A stretch of 64,000 bases of DNA, from positions 1-64,000 of the forward strand of contig JAAEMK010000108.1 in the NCBI GenBank assembly GCA_024225635.1. Direction: 5' to 3'. A program made the translations under genes and the position numbers. Numbering within the stretch: position 1 is the first letter of the stretch; each line of letters starts with the position of its first letter. This DNA is from Desulfobacteraceae bacterium. Its GTDB lineage: Bacteria > Desulfobacterota > Desulfobacteria > Desulfobacterales > Desulfobacteraceae. This document shows positions 42,619 through 50,995 of this stretch, in pieces. The notes beneath the pieces were generated by a model. It worked only from the letters and a program-made list of their open reading frames with translations. It made no database searches and had not been told where the DNA came from.

Positions 42619-43983
42619 ATGGAAAAGATCCTGATCGTTGATGACGAAAAAAACTACCCCACCATCCTGGGAGAGGTCCTCAAGGAAGAGGGGTTTTCAC
42701 CGGTTACGGCATCAAGCAGCCTCATGGCCCTGGATATTCTCAATGACCAGCAGATCGACCTTGTGCTCACCGACGTGAACATGCCGGGAATGGACGGGAT
42801 CGAACTGATGAAAAAGATCAAGGAGATCACCCCGGACATGCCCGTCATAGTCATGACCGCCTACGGAAGCGTTGAAAAGGCGGTGGAGGCCATGCACAAG
42901 GGCGCCTACACCTATATTCTCAAGCCCTTTGAGAACGAAACCCTGGTGGCCCACATCTCAAAGGCGATCTCGATCCAGGGAATCATGCAGGAAAACACCG
43001 TGCTGCGGGACGCCGTGAGCGCGGCCTACAGCTTTGGCAACATCATCGGCAAGAGCAAACCCATGCATGAACTCTATGAAACCATCAAAAAGGTGGCCCC
43101 CACCAACGCAAGCATCCTGATCGAGGGAGAGAGCGGAACTGGAAAAGAGCTGGTGGCGCGGTCCATCCACTATAACAGCCCCAGAAAAGCCAAGCCCCTG
43201 GTGGCCGTCAACTGCTCGGCCTTTGCCGAAACCATGCTTGAAAGCGAACTGTTCGGCCATGAAAAAGGCTCCTTTACCGGGGCTGTGGCCACACGAAAGG
43301 GACGGTTTGAATTGGCCCACCAGGGCACCCTGTTTCTTGATGAAATCGGGGAGCTTCCCATGAGCCTCCAGGTAAAACTATTGAGGGTGGTCCAGGAGAA
43401 AACCTTTGAACGGGTCGGGGGTACAACCCCGCTTACCGTGGACTTCCGCCTGATCGCGGCAACCAATAAAAACCTTGAACAGGAGGTGGAAAAGGGCAAC
43501 TTCAGGGAAGACCTCTACTACCGGCTCAATGTGGTAAAGGCCGTGATCCCGCCCCTCCGGGAGCGCCAGGAGGACATTCCCCTGCTGATCAATCACTTTA
43601 TCGAAAAATACTCCAATGAACGCAAAGCAGCGGAACCCGTGACCGGGGTGAGCCAGGAAGCGGCCCAGCTCTTTTTCGACCACACCTGGCCCGGCAATGT
43701 GAGAGAGCTTGAAAACACCATCGAACGGGCCGTGATCCTCTCTTCAAACGACCGCATCACCCCGGCCGACCTTCCCTTGAAAATGCGGCAAACCATTTCA
43801 GCCCCGCTTCAGCTGGACGGCATTCCCGAGAATGCAGGCCTGTCCGAGACCCTTGCCGCCGTTGAAAAGCGAATGATCCAGAAGGCGATGATGCTTACCG
43901 GCAATGTCCAGACCCGGGCGGCCAAGCTTTTGGGCATCGGCAAGAGCGGCCTGAACCAGAAGCTCAAAAAGTACAAATTGTGA
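42619..43983 (+). CDS. NtrC-family sigma-54 response regulator
   Basis: 454 aa. Receiver with the acceptor Asp in LVLTDVNMPGMDGIELM. AAA+ domain: Walker A EGESGTGKELVARSIH, sigma-54 loop GSFTGA (normal variant), Walker B GTLFLDEIGELP, sensor AATNKNLE. C-terminal Fis-type HTH complete (NVQTRAAKLLGIGKSGLNQK). It should activate sigma-54 promoters; a good one lies 315 bp past its own stop. With the upstream kinase and divergent pilMNOPQ it resembles PilSR, though AtoSC/ZraSR-type pairs look the same at this level. Confidence 0.9.
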   Translation: MEKILIVDDEKNYPTILGEVLKEEGFSPVTASSSLMALDILNDQQIDLVLTDVNMPGMDGIELMKKIKEITPDMPVIVMTAYGSVEKAVEAMHKGAYTYILKPFENETLVAHISKAISIQGIMQENTVLRDAVSAAYSFGNIIGKSKPMHELYETIKKVAPTNASILIEGESGTGKELVARSIHYNSPRKAKPLVAVNCSAFAETMLESELFGHEKGSFTGAVATRKGRFELAHQGTLFLDEIGELPMSLQVKLLRVVQEKTFERVGGTTPLTVDFRLIAATNKNLEQEVEKGNFREDLYYRLNVVKAVIPPLRERQEDIPLLINHFIEKYSNERKAAEPVTGVSQEAAQLFFDHTWPGNVRELENTIERAVILSSNDRITPADLPLKMRQTISAPLQLDGIPENAGLSETLAAVEKRMIQKAMMLTGNVQTRAAKLLGIGKSGLNQKLKKYKL

Positions 43984-44152
43984 AAAGTTCAAGATTATGA
44001 ACAGGAACCAGGGTTGAAAAACCGGGCTGTAACCACCGGCGATTCACGAGTCCATGGAGAAATTCATTTTTTTGAACCCCGGGGCAAACCCTTCAACACC
44101 CCTGGTTTGTCAACCATTGGAGACAAAAAGCGAGAAAAAACGATCCGTACCG

Positions 44153-44168
44153 GTTCAAAATTTTGAAC
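44153..44168. promoter_or_regulatory. perfect 16-bp palindrome, candidate activator site
   Basis: GTTCAAAATTTTGAAC is a perfect palindrome, 130 bp upstream of the sigma-54 promoter at 44298. Enhancer sites of NtrC-type activators are dyads at about this distance. Which protein binds it is not known. The surrounding 43984-44297 stretch holds no convincing gene (a 64-codon ORF at 44054 lacks support). Confidence 0.4.
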
Positions 44169-44297
44169 TTTTATTGACAACTCTCCATGGCAGTACCCGG
44201 CCCAAAAACGGAATAAAAATTAACACGGGGATGCAAAGGCTGGAATAACAAGGCTTTTTACCGGATAGAAAAAAAAAGAAAACTGAAATTAAAAAAA

Positions 44298-44313
44298 TGG
44301 CAGGCTACTTGCA
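44298..44313 (+). promoter_or_regulatory. sigma-54 promoter
   Basis: TGGCAGGCTACTTGCA matches the sigma-54 consensus (TGGCA at -24, TTGCA at -12), with the required 10 nt between GG and GC. It is preceded by A-rich DNA. Transcription would start near 44323 and meet a strong terminator 85 nt later, with no ORF in between. Confidence 0.65.
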
Positions 44314-44322
44314 TTAAAAGAT

Positions 44323-44410
44323 ATCATGCTAACCGAGTTTAGCAATTCATCTTTTTCCTCCTTTTCTTAAAAAGGCTGCCTGGATACAATTTCCAGGCAG
44401 CCTTTTTAAG
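44323..44410 (+). ncRNA. candidate sigma-54-dependent small RNA, about 85 nt
   Basis: Start inferred from the sigma-54 promoter, end from the terminator at 44366-44410. The 5' half is unstructured and contains the stretch TCTTTTTCCTCCTTTTCT (44350-44367), complementary to a strong Shine-Dalgarno. That is a common build for small RNAs that block translation: a single-stranded anti-SD seed followed by an intrinsic terminator. It directly follows a sigma-54 response regulator gene. Existence of the RNA is inferred. Confidence 0.5.
44366..44410. terminator. strong bidirectional intrinsic terminator
   Basis: A perfect 19-bp stem (44366-44384 with 44392-44410) and a 7-nt loop. AAAAA and TTTTT sit in the outer stem, so it works in both directions: for the candidate small RNA (plus) and for the TPR gene ending at 44433 (minus). 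Confidence 0.85.
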
Positions 44411-44432
44411 TTTCAACAACAAGTTGTTCGGA

Positions 44433-45110
44433 TCAATCGTTGAGCCGGGCCTCCACCATGGGCTTGTAGAACGACCCTTCATGATCGGAGACAAGAGTTT
44501 CGAACAGCTTCCGGCTTTCAGCCGTATCTCCCTTGTCGGCAAGGAGCACGCCCAGGTTGAACAGGGCTTCCCCCTTCAGGAGGGGACTCTTGCCCCCGGA
44601 AATTTTCCTGAACCATTTTTCCGCCTCATCATGGCGCTCCAGGGCCTGGCAGGTGCGGCCCAGGGCTGCCATCAAAAGATTTCCCATGGAGGCGTCTTTC
44701 TTGAAATCGTCCAGTGCGGCAAGGTACATCTTATGGGCTTCCTCATATTTAGACGCCTTGAATGCGATCTCGGCAAACCGGACCCTGGCCTGGGTGGCCG
44801 CAGCCGTGTTGGGATAGGACTCGAGGAACTCGCCGACATCATCCTTCACCGTTTCATATCCCTTTACCGGGTCGGCATCGCTGTAGCGTGAGAGGGTCTG
44901 GGCGAGAAACCCGGAGGCTTTCTCCTCGGAGCGCTTAATACTGTAAATCGTTCCCGAAAAAACGGAGACCACGGCAACCACGGCACACAAGACCCAGATG
45001 ATCTGTTTCCTGTATTTTTTGGAAGCATTCGCATACTCCTGCAATGCCTCCAGAAAAGGGTCCGGCTGTTCAAGCTCTTTTTTACGCGCATTTGATATTT
45101 TATCGACCAT
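44433..45110 (-). CDS. YfgM-like TPR membrane protein
   Basis: 225 aa. A single membrane anchor near 38-58 (QIIWVLCAVVAVVSVFSGTI) follows a Lys/Glu-rich cytoplasmic N-terminus; the rest is a helical TPR region (RVRFAEIAFKASKYEEAHKM, LLMAALGRTCQALERHDEAE, ALFNLGVLLADKGDTAESRK). YfgM-type proteins work with periplasmic chaperones at the Sec translocon. It is the last gene of the minus-strand run from feoAB and ends at the terminator above. Confidence 0.7.
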   Translation of the reverse strand: MVDKISNARKKELEQPDPFLEALQEYANASKKYRKQIIWVLCAVVAVVSVFSGTIYSIKRSEEKASGFLAQTLSRYSDADPVKGYETVKDDVGEFLESYPNTAAATQARVRFAEIAFKASKYEEAHKMYLAALDDFKKDASMGNLLMAALGRTCQALERHDEAEKWFRKISGGKSPLLKGEALFNLGVLLADKGDTAESRKLFETLVSDHEGSFYKPMVEARLND

Positions 45111-45147
45111 TTTTTCCTCTCTCTAAATAATAATAAGTTGTAAACGC

Positions 45148-45633
45148 TTACCACACAAGGGTCTTATAGATCCAGCCCCTGTCGCCGTCACCATGTTCCA
45201 CCTGAAGCCAGTTTCCCTTTTTACTGAGCACCTTGAACGGGACTCCCTTTTCCACCGTAAAAACAACGGCGTTTTTTGGTCCGGGCCCGGAACGGACATT
45301 GCAATTATTCTTGACCGTAATAACCGAACGGACCTTTCCGGTAAGGGATTTGTGAATCCAGCCCACGTCCCCTTCAAAATCTTTAAATCTGTACCAGCTG
45401 CCTTTTTTTTCAACAACAATGATGGGGTGAAAAATCTCGATCTGCCAAAGGGTCTCATTGCCGGTGCCGGGACCTGATCTTACGTTGGCGATCTTGGATG
45501 TGACGCAAAGGCGCTCTCCCGCCCATGCGTCCTGACAAACCAGAGTCGCCATGAAGAAAAGGCTGACCAGCGACCACAGCGCCACCCCTGTTTTCCCCTT
45601 TGAATACCTGCTCCAACTCGATACTAAACCCAC
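45148..45633 (-). CDS. exported double SH3b protein
   Basis: 161 aa. A signal peptide (VALWSLVSLFFMATLVCQDA, cut after AWA) is followed by two bacterial SH3 domains: SKIANVRSGPGTGNETLWQI to DVGWIHKSLTG, and NNCNVRSGPGPKNAVVFTVE to DRGWIYKTLVW. SH3b units bind peptidoglycan peptides. The function is likely envelope-related. It sits just downstream of feoB (18 bp). Confidence 0.8.
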   Translation of the reverse strand: MGLVSSWSRYSKGKTGVALWSLVSLFFMATLVCQDAWAGERLCVTSKIANVRSGPGTGNETLWQIEIFHPIIVVEKKGSWYRFKDFEGDVGWIHKSLTGKVRSVITVKNNCNVRSGPGPKNAVVFTVEKGVPFKVLSKKGNWLQVEHGDGDRGWIYKTLVW

Positions 45634-45651
45634 AATACACCTCCCTGTTCG

Positions 45652-47829
45652 CTATCCAAACCCCAAAAGTTTTCCACCCTGGTATACCAGAAAAGAGAAA
45701 CACCATGCAACGGCTGTCGTATATAAAAGGTTAAACAAGGCCCATCTCCCGGAGGCCTCTTTCCAGATGGTTGAAACCGTTGCGATGCAGGGGACATAAA
45801 GAAGCACGAACACCATGATGGAAAGGGCCGAAAGGGGCGTCATCCCGGCATGGTGAAGGGCATGGTTCAGGGCGTCGGACGCATCGTCCCCCACACCGTA
45901 GAGTACCCCCATGGTGGAGACCACCACCTCCTTGGCCACAAGCCCCGTAACCAGGGCCACACCGGCACGCCAGTCAATACCGACAGGCGTGAACACAGGT
46001 TCCAGCACCCTGCCGAACCGTCCGATAAAGGAGCTTTCCACAAGCGCCTTGTCCCTCTCTTTTTCAAGGGCGGCAACCTTTGCCTCCACCTCCGCGGCAA
46101 GCTCTTTTTTCAGGGCCGGGTCCGCCTTGGCAATCTCCTGCTTCTGTGCATACTCACCGGTCACCCTGGCAATATTGTCGGCATAGCGGGCGGAAACGCC
46201 GGGATCCCTTGGAAAGGTGGAGAGCACCCAGATAATGATGGACCCCACGAGGATCACGCCGCCCATCTTTCTCAAAAACATCTTGCTGCGATCCCACATA
46301 TGAATCATGAGACTCTTGAACATGGGCACCCGGTAGGGGGGAAGCTCCATGACAAAGGGGGCGTCCTCTCCCTTGAGCAGGGTGGAACGAAACAGCCTTC
46401 CGGAGAGGATGGCAATGACAATGCCCGTGGCATAGAGGCCGAAGATGACGGTGCCGGCCCGTTCGGCAAAAAACGACCCGGCCAGGACAATGTAAACCGG
46501 CAACCTTGCGGAACAGGACATGAAGGGGGTAATCAGGATGGTCAGTATCCTGTCCTTCCGGTTCTCAAGGGCCCGGGTTGCCATGATGGCGGGCACGCTG
46601 CACCCAAACCCCATGAGCATGGGAATGAACGATTTGCCGTGGAGGCCCACCGTATGCATGATCCGGTCCATGAGAAAGGCGGTCCTTGCCATGTACCCGG
46701 TATCCTCGAACAGGGCGATGCAGAAAAACAGGATCAGGATATTGGGCAAAAATATGATGACGCTGCCGATACCCGCGACAATGCCGTCCAAAAACAAGTC
46801 CTTGAACATCCCCTGGGGCAGCAGGGTGTCGAGGAAGGATGAAAACAGTGTCACGCCGGTGTCGATCCACTCCATGGGGTAGACACCCAGGCTGAAGGTG
46901 AGCTGGAACATGGCCCAGATAAAGAAGATGAAAATAGGAAACCCGAGGAACCGGTTGGTCAGGACCAGGTCGATGTTCCTGGAGATGTCCGCCCGTTTTC
47001 TGGCAGACACGGTAACCGCCTCCCTGACAATCCCGGCTATAAACCCGTAACGCTCGTCGGTCAGGACGATCTCGGGCTCATCATGGAAAAACTCCTCCAT
47101 GCGGGAGCGGGAACGTTCGGCCACGGCCAGGACCCCGTCGACCCGGCTCTCCTCCATGGCGGCAAGATTCTCCTCCACCACCTGGTCGTCTTCCAGAAGC
47201 TTGATGGCCGTCCAACGCCTGGGCCAGGCCTCCAGATTCAGGCCGGTCTCCTCGATGGAGGCTTCGATCTCCCTGATAAGGGCTTCGATCTCCCGGTTAT
47301 AGATAACCCTGCGTCCCTCCTTGCCCTTTGGCCCGGCAAGGGCTTCCTTGATGGCGGTTTCCACAAGAAGATCCGTGCCCTGGCCCCGGTTACCAACGGT
47401 AAAGATGACGGGCAGGTTCAACAAGGTTGACAGCTTTTCAGCGTCAATGGAGATTCCTTTGGATTTTGCAAGATCGGCCATATTGAGAACAAAGACCACG
47501 GGGCGGTCAAGCTCCATGATCTGCATGGCAAGGTAGAGGCTCCGCTCCAGGTTTGCGGCATCGATGATGTTGACAACCACATCGGGTTTTTCGTTCAGGA
47601 TAAAATCCCTGGCCGCTATCTCCTCGATTGAAAAGGGGGTTAGACTGTAGGTGCCGGGCAGGTCCACCACATTGAGTTCATACCCGTTCCGTTTGATCGT
47701 CCCCTCTTTTTTCTCCACCGTTACCCCGGGCCAGTTGCCGACCTTCTGCCGGGCGCCGGTGAGATTATTAAATATGGTGGTCTTGCCGCAGTTGGGATTT
47801 CCCGCCAGGGCTATTGTCAGGCGCTTCAT
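45652..47829 (-). CDS. feoB: ferrous iron transporter FeoB
   Basis: 725 aa. The N-terminal G domain has G1 GNPNCGKTTIFNNLTGA, G3 DLPGTYSL and G4 NMAD. A GDI-like helical domain follows, then the membrane part with gate motifs (SVPAIMATRALENRKDRILT, and LVAKEVVVSTMGVLYG). FeoB imports Fe2+ across the inner membrane, driven or gated by GTP. The start overlaps the stop of the Fur-FeoA fusion by 4 nt. Confidence 0.95.
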   Translation of the reverse strand: MKRLTIALAGNPNCGKTTIFNNLTGARQKVGNWPGVTVEKKEGTIKRNGYELNVVDLPGTYSLTPFSIEEIAARDFILNEKPDVVVNIIDAANLERSLYLAMQIMELDRPVVFVLNMADLAKSKGISIDAEKLSTLLNLPVIFTVGNRGQGTDLLVETAIKEALAGPKGKEGRRVIYNREIEALIREIEASIEETGLNLEAWPRRWTAIKLLEDDQVVEENLAAMEESRVDGVLAVAERSRSRMEEFFHDEPEIVLTDERYGFIAGIVREAVTVSARKRADISRNIDLVLTNRFLGFPIFIFFIWAMFQLTFSLGVYPMEWIDTGVTLFSSFLDTLLPQGMFKDLFLDGIVAGIGSVIIFLPNILILFFCIALFEDTGYMARTAFLMDRIMHTVGLHGKSFIPMLMGFGCSVPAIMATRALENRKDRILTILITPFMSCSARLPVYIVLAGSFFAERAGTVIFGLYATGIVIAILSGRLFRSTLLKGEDAPFVMELPPYRVPMFKSLMIHMWDRSKMFLRKMGGVILVGSIIIWVLSTFPRDPGVSARYADNIARVTGEYAQKQEIAKADPALKKELAAEVEAKVAALEKERDKALVESSFIGRFGRVLEPVFTPVGIDWRAGVALVTGLVAKEVVVSTMGVLYGVGDDASDALNHALHHAGMTPLSALSIMVFVLLYVPCIATVSTIWKEASGRWALFNLLYTTAVAWCFSFLVYQGGKLLGFG

Positions 47830-48809
47830 TTTTTGGTCACCGTCCTCACCCCTTCAACCTGAATATGGGCCGCCTCCTCAACACGCATGGAAACGTGGTA
47901 CCCCTTGACGATCAACTCGATGGGATCCTTGAGGGGAGCATATTTTTCCACATAGACGGTGGCCCCGCGGTTGATGCCCATCTCAAGTATCCGCCGCCGC
48001 AGCCGAGTCTCACCGGCAACCCGGGCGATGACACCCTCCTGGCCCTCCTTCATCCGGCTCAGGGCAATGGTTTCCCCGGAATCCTGAAACGCCTCCAACT
48101 CCCGGGGGGCCGGGAAAGCCGCCTGGGGATGGTGGGGCACATGCTCCACCCTCACCTTCATGGCAAGGCCCCGGCCAATGACAAACCGGTTGTCGTCAAG
48201 GGCAATGACAAGCTGGCCCCCAGCCTGGGTGGAAATAACTTCAATGATGTCCCCGACCCTGAGCCCCATGGAGGTGAGGCGCATCTGGGCCTTTTTCCCG
48301 CCTTCAAATCCCTTGATGACCAGGAACTCCCCCTGCTTTGTCCTGGAAAGCGGCACCACCATGGACCGCTCTTTCAGGCAGTCGCCGCAGATGCCGTAGA
48401 TCTCCATCTTGTGCTGGAGCATGTGAAAGCCATAGGCTGCGGCAAGATCCACCTGCTGGCGTTCCAGGGTTTCGTCCCTGAATTCGATAATGGTTCCGCA
48501 CTTGGTGCAGACCATGTGATCGTGGTGAGTGCCCAGGTGACGGTGCTCGTACCGGGGGGGACCGTCATCGAATTTCAGCTTGTGGGCAAATCCGAACCTG
48601 CACAGAAGCTCCATGGTCTCAGCAATGAATCCCGGCCCCAGGGAAACACCATCCTGTTCGAGCCGGGTTGCGATCTCCCGGCAGGTTTCATGATTTTCAC
48701 TCTTTAAAAACGACTCAAGAACCTGAAATCGTTTATCAAGTTCATCCACATCCTCCTGTCCGAGGAGTTTCATGAACTGTTTTTTCTCTTGTTCGTGCCT
48801 CTCATTCAT
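47826..48809 (-). CDS. Fur-family repressor fused to two FeoA domains
   Basis: 327 aa. Residues 1-148 are Fur-like: a winged helix (ETCREIATRLEQDGVSLGPG), the metal-site run YEHRHLGTHHDHMVCTKCGT and the structural pair CTKC (101-104) / CGDC (141-144). Residues about 152-222 and 247-320 are FeoA SH3-like domains (MRLTSMGLRVGDIIEVISTQ; RRRILEMGINRGATVYVEKY, with GYHVSMRVEEAAHI). FeoA normally binds FeoB as a small separate protein. Here both copies are joined to the iron sensor, directly upstream of feoB and coupled to it by a 4-nt overlap. Confidence 0.9.
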   Translation of the reverse strand: MNERHEQEKKQFMKLLGQEDVDELDKRFQVLESFLKSENHETCREIATRLEQDGVSLGPGFIAETMELLCRFGFAHKLKFDDGPPRYEHRHLGTHHDHMVCTKCGTIIEFRDETLERQQVDLAAAYGFHMLQHKMEIYGICGDCLKERSMVVPLSRTKQGEFLVIKGFEGGKKAQMRLTSMGLRVGDIIEVISTQAGGQLVIALDDNRFVIGRGLAMKVRVEHVPHHPQAAFPAPRELEAFQDSGETIALSRMKEGQEGVIARVAGETRLRRRILEMGINRGATVYVEKYAPLKDPIELIVKGYHVSMRVEEAAHIQVEGVRTVTKK

Positions 48810-48836
48810 ACTATTATTCCTGCTTTAAAAATGAGC

Positions 48837-48869
48837 TAATAAATTATTACAGACATGGAGATATGTCAA
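48837..48869 (-). promoter_or_regulatory. candidate promoter/operator of the fur-feoA-feoB operon
   Basis: On the minus strand, a perfect TTGACA (48869-48864) precedes an AT-rich -10 region containing the 6-1-6 inverted repeat TAATAAATTATTA (48837-48849). The repeat has the geometry of a Fur-family site but only partial match to the classic Fur box. Autoregulation is plausible. Confidence 0.4.
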
Positions 48870-48896
48870 CATGAACTATGGGCACAACGAGGACAG

Positions 48897-49925
48897 ATGA
48901 TAGACAACGATAAGTACACAGGCCGGCTGAAACAACCCATCACCATCAAGGAAAGAGAGGTGGCGAACAGGCTCTTTCTCGCCCCCATGGCAGGCCTTGG
49001 CCACGTGGCCTTCAGGGAGCTTGTCTCGGAATTCGGCGGCTACGGCCTTCTGTTCACCGGCATGTGCAGCGCCAAGGCGCTTCCCCATGAAAACCCCAGG
49101 GTCTCCCCGGTATTCAAATGGAGAGAGGAGGAACTCTCCCAGGTTGTATGCCAGATCTTCGGCCCGGATCCCGAGTCCATGGCTGCGGCCGCCCAACGCA
49201 TCGAGCGGGAAGGTTTTTTCGGCGTGGACCTGAACTTCGGCTGCTCGGTTGCGGCCATCTGCAAGCGGGGATGCGGCGCAGAACTGTTAAAAACCCCGGC
49301 CCTTGCGGCCGAGATCGTTGCCCGGGTGAAAAACGCGGTCTCCATCCCCGTTTTTGTCAAGTTCCGCACCGGCTGGGAAAACGATCCCGCTCTTCCCATG
49401 GATATGGCAAAGCGGTTTGAAGATGCGGGCGCAGATGCCATGGTGTTCCACCCCAGGGTCGCACCGGACCGGCGCTCCAGGCCCCCCAGGTGGGAGCAGA
49501 TCGCCCGGGTGAAAGAGGCGGTCTCCGTCCCCGTGTTCGGCAACGGCAACCTCTTTGATATAAATGATGCATCAACCATGCTGGAACAGACCGGGTGCGA
49601 CGGCCTCTCCGTCGGCCGCATGGCCGTTGCAAAGCCCTGGTTATTTGCGGAGTGGAGCCGGGGTTTTACCCCCGACACCGCCACCTACCACCACACTGCC
49701 GTCAGGATGACCGAGCTTCTCCTGAAATACCATGACGAGACCTTTGCCGTGAAGCTCTACAAAAAATTCATCCCCTATTTTTCCGCGAGCTTCAGGTTCG
49801 GGCACAGCATCTGCAAGCAGCTGCTCAAGGCCGATACCATGGCGGAGCTCAGGGAGAATATCGAGCGGGTGTTTGAGAACGATCCCGAAACGATTGCCCG
49901 GCCCAACATCAACCTTTTTACATGA
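48897..49925 (+). CDS. tRNA-dihydrouridine synthase family protein
   Basis: 342 aa from ATG 48897 (GAGG upstream); the frame is open to 48855, but that start overlaps the fur promoter. Dus motifs: LFLAPMAGLGHVAFRELVSE, GVDLNFGCSVAAICKRGCGA with the catalytic-type Cys in NFGC, VFVKFRTGWEND, and MVFHPRV in place of the usual VHGRT-like stretch. FMN-dependent reduction of uridines in tRNA is the family role. The specific position modified is not clear. Confidence 0.85.
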   Translation: MIDNDKYTGRLKQPITIKEREVANRLFLAPMAGLGHVAFRELVSEFGGYGLLFTGMCSAKALPHENPRVSPVFKWREEELSQVVCQIFGPDPESMAAAAQRIEREGFFGVDLNFGCSVAAICKRGCGAELLKTPALAAEIVARVKNAVSIPVFVKFRTGWENDPALPMDMAKRFEDAGADAMVFHPRVAPDRRSRPPRWEQIARVKEAVSVPVFGNGNLFDINDASTMLEQTGCDGLSVGRMAVAKPWLFAEWSRGFTPDTATYHHTAVRMTELLLKYHDETFAVKLYKKFIPYFSASFRFGHSICKQLLKADTMAELRENIERVFENDPETIARPNINLFT

Positions 49926-49937
49926 TATATAACTCTT

Positions 49938-50012
49938 CGGGGTCAGGCTTTCTTTATTGATCTTTTGGCGGCATTTTCATACTTTGTCGACAATAAAAAA
50001 AGCCTGCCCCCG
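49938..50012. repeat. long inverted repeat GGGGTCAGGCTTT
   Basis: Arms 49938-49958 and 49992-50012 match at 19 of 21 positions and enclose about 33 nt with a GTCGAC. The outer part is GC-rich and the inner part A/T-rich, so it also works as a bidirectional terminator for the convergent dus-like and amidohydrolase genes. It is a different sequence class from the GGGGACAGATTT repeats. Confidence 0.75.
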
Positions 50013-50035
50013 TCTACTCTTCACTGACCCGTCTA

Positions 50036-50881
50036 TTATTCGAGGCCGAGCAGGGTTGCGGCGTTGTTTCCGAGGACCTGCTGCTTTTCGGTTTCGGGCA
50101 GCCCGGACGCGTCAAGGTCCTTGAAATAGCGTGAAGGTTTCAAAAGCGGATAGTCGCTGCCCAATAACACCCTGGGCAGGACGCCGGCGGCATGGGCCAC
50201 CCTGTACACGGCAGGGTCATATAGGAACGGGGAGGCTGCGGTATCGAACCAGATGTTCTTCAGCACCTCCTTTGTCTCCCGCTTCATGAGGTTATAAAAA
50301 AGGATGCCGCCACCCCAGTGGGCCAGCACGATGTTGTTTTCAGGGAAGCGCCCGGCAAGGGCGTAGATCTGCTCCAGGGTCACCGGGGTCTTGCCGGGAT
50401 AGTAGTGTCCCACGGGCTCGTTGGTGTGAATCATCACCGGCATGTTGCCCCGGGCCATGCAGATCTCCATGATGGGTTCCAGGCGGTCCAGGGCAAGTTC
50501 ATCGATGCCGGAAAGGTAAAAGGCAAGCTCCCCCACACCCGAGAGGCCCGCGTCCATGCAGCGTTCCGTCTCCCCGGCAGCCCCCTCCCAGGAGAGGTCG
50601 AAACAGGCCAGCCCCTTCAATCTGCCGGGATACTCCATCACCGACTCGATGATATAGTCGTTGTTAAGCCGGACAAGATCCGGGCTCTTCCAGGGAAACC
50701 CGAACACCACCGAGACGTCCACCCCCTGGTCGTCCATGGTATGAATCAAGTCCCCGGCCCCCACCAGTCTGGATTTAGGGGATTCATAAAGCAGCTTGAA
50801 AGCCGGCTCTCGTGAGCAGCACTCGTTGCGTTGGGAACAGATGGTCTCAGGAAAAATATGCGTATGACAATCAACAATCAC
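50036..50881 (-). CDS. amidohydrolase-family metal-dependent hydrolase
   Basis: 281 aa. A TIM-barrel of the amidohydrolase-2 type: the metal motif VDCHTHIFPETI at the N-terminus, then MPVMIHTNEPVGHYYPG, NIVLAHWGGGILFYNL and the final Asp motif LLGSDYPLLKP. Relatives include decarboxylases such as those acting on aromatic acids, and lactonases. The substrate is unknown. The gene stands alone and is divergent from sirC. Confidence 0.8.
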   Translation of the reverse strand: MIVDCHTHIFPETICSQRNECCSREPAFKLLYESPKSRLVGAGDLIHTMDDQGVDVSVVFGFPWKSPDLVRLNNDYIIESVMEYPGRLKGLACFDLSWEGAAGETERCMDAGLSGVGELAFYLSGIDELALDRLEPIMEICMARGNMPVMIHTNEPVGHYYPGKTPVTLEQIYALAGRFPENNIVLAHWGGGILFYNLMKRETKEVLKNIWFDTAASPFLYDPAVYRVAHAAGVLPRVLLGSDYPLLKPSRYFKDLDASGLPETEKQQVLGNNAATLLGLE

Positions 50882-50937
50882 TTTAACACCTCCGTCTTGA
50901 ACCGTTTCCGCTTAGGTTTTCAACCCTCAAATAGATA

Positions 50938-50966
50938 TTGATAAATTGATTCCCTTTACATATAAT
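50938..50966 (+). promoter_or_regulatory. sigma-70 promoter of sirC-ccsA-hemA
   Basis: TTGATA (50938-50943), exactly 17 nt, and a perfect TATAAT (50961-50966). Start expected near 50973, about 23 nt before the sirC ATG at 50996. This is one of the best promoter matches in the window. Confidence 0.7.
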
Positions 50967-50995
50967 ATTCCTTTTTTGCAAACAAGGGATTGTTT

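Noticed and set aside
44054-44248. 64-codon ORF MEKFIFLNPG... before the sigma-54 promoter
   Set aside because: No ribosome binding site, no motif, and it spans the palindrome; more likely regulatory DNA.
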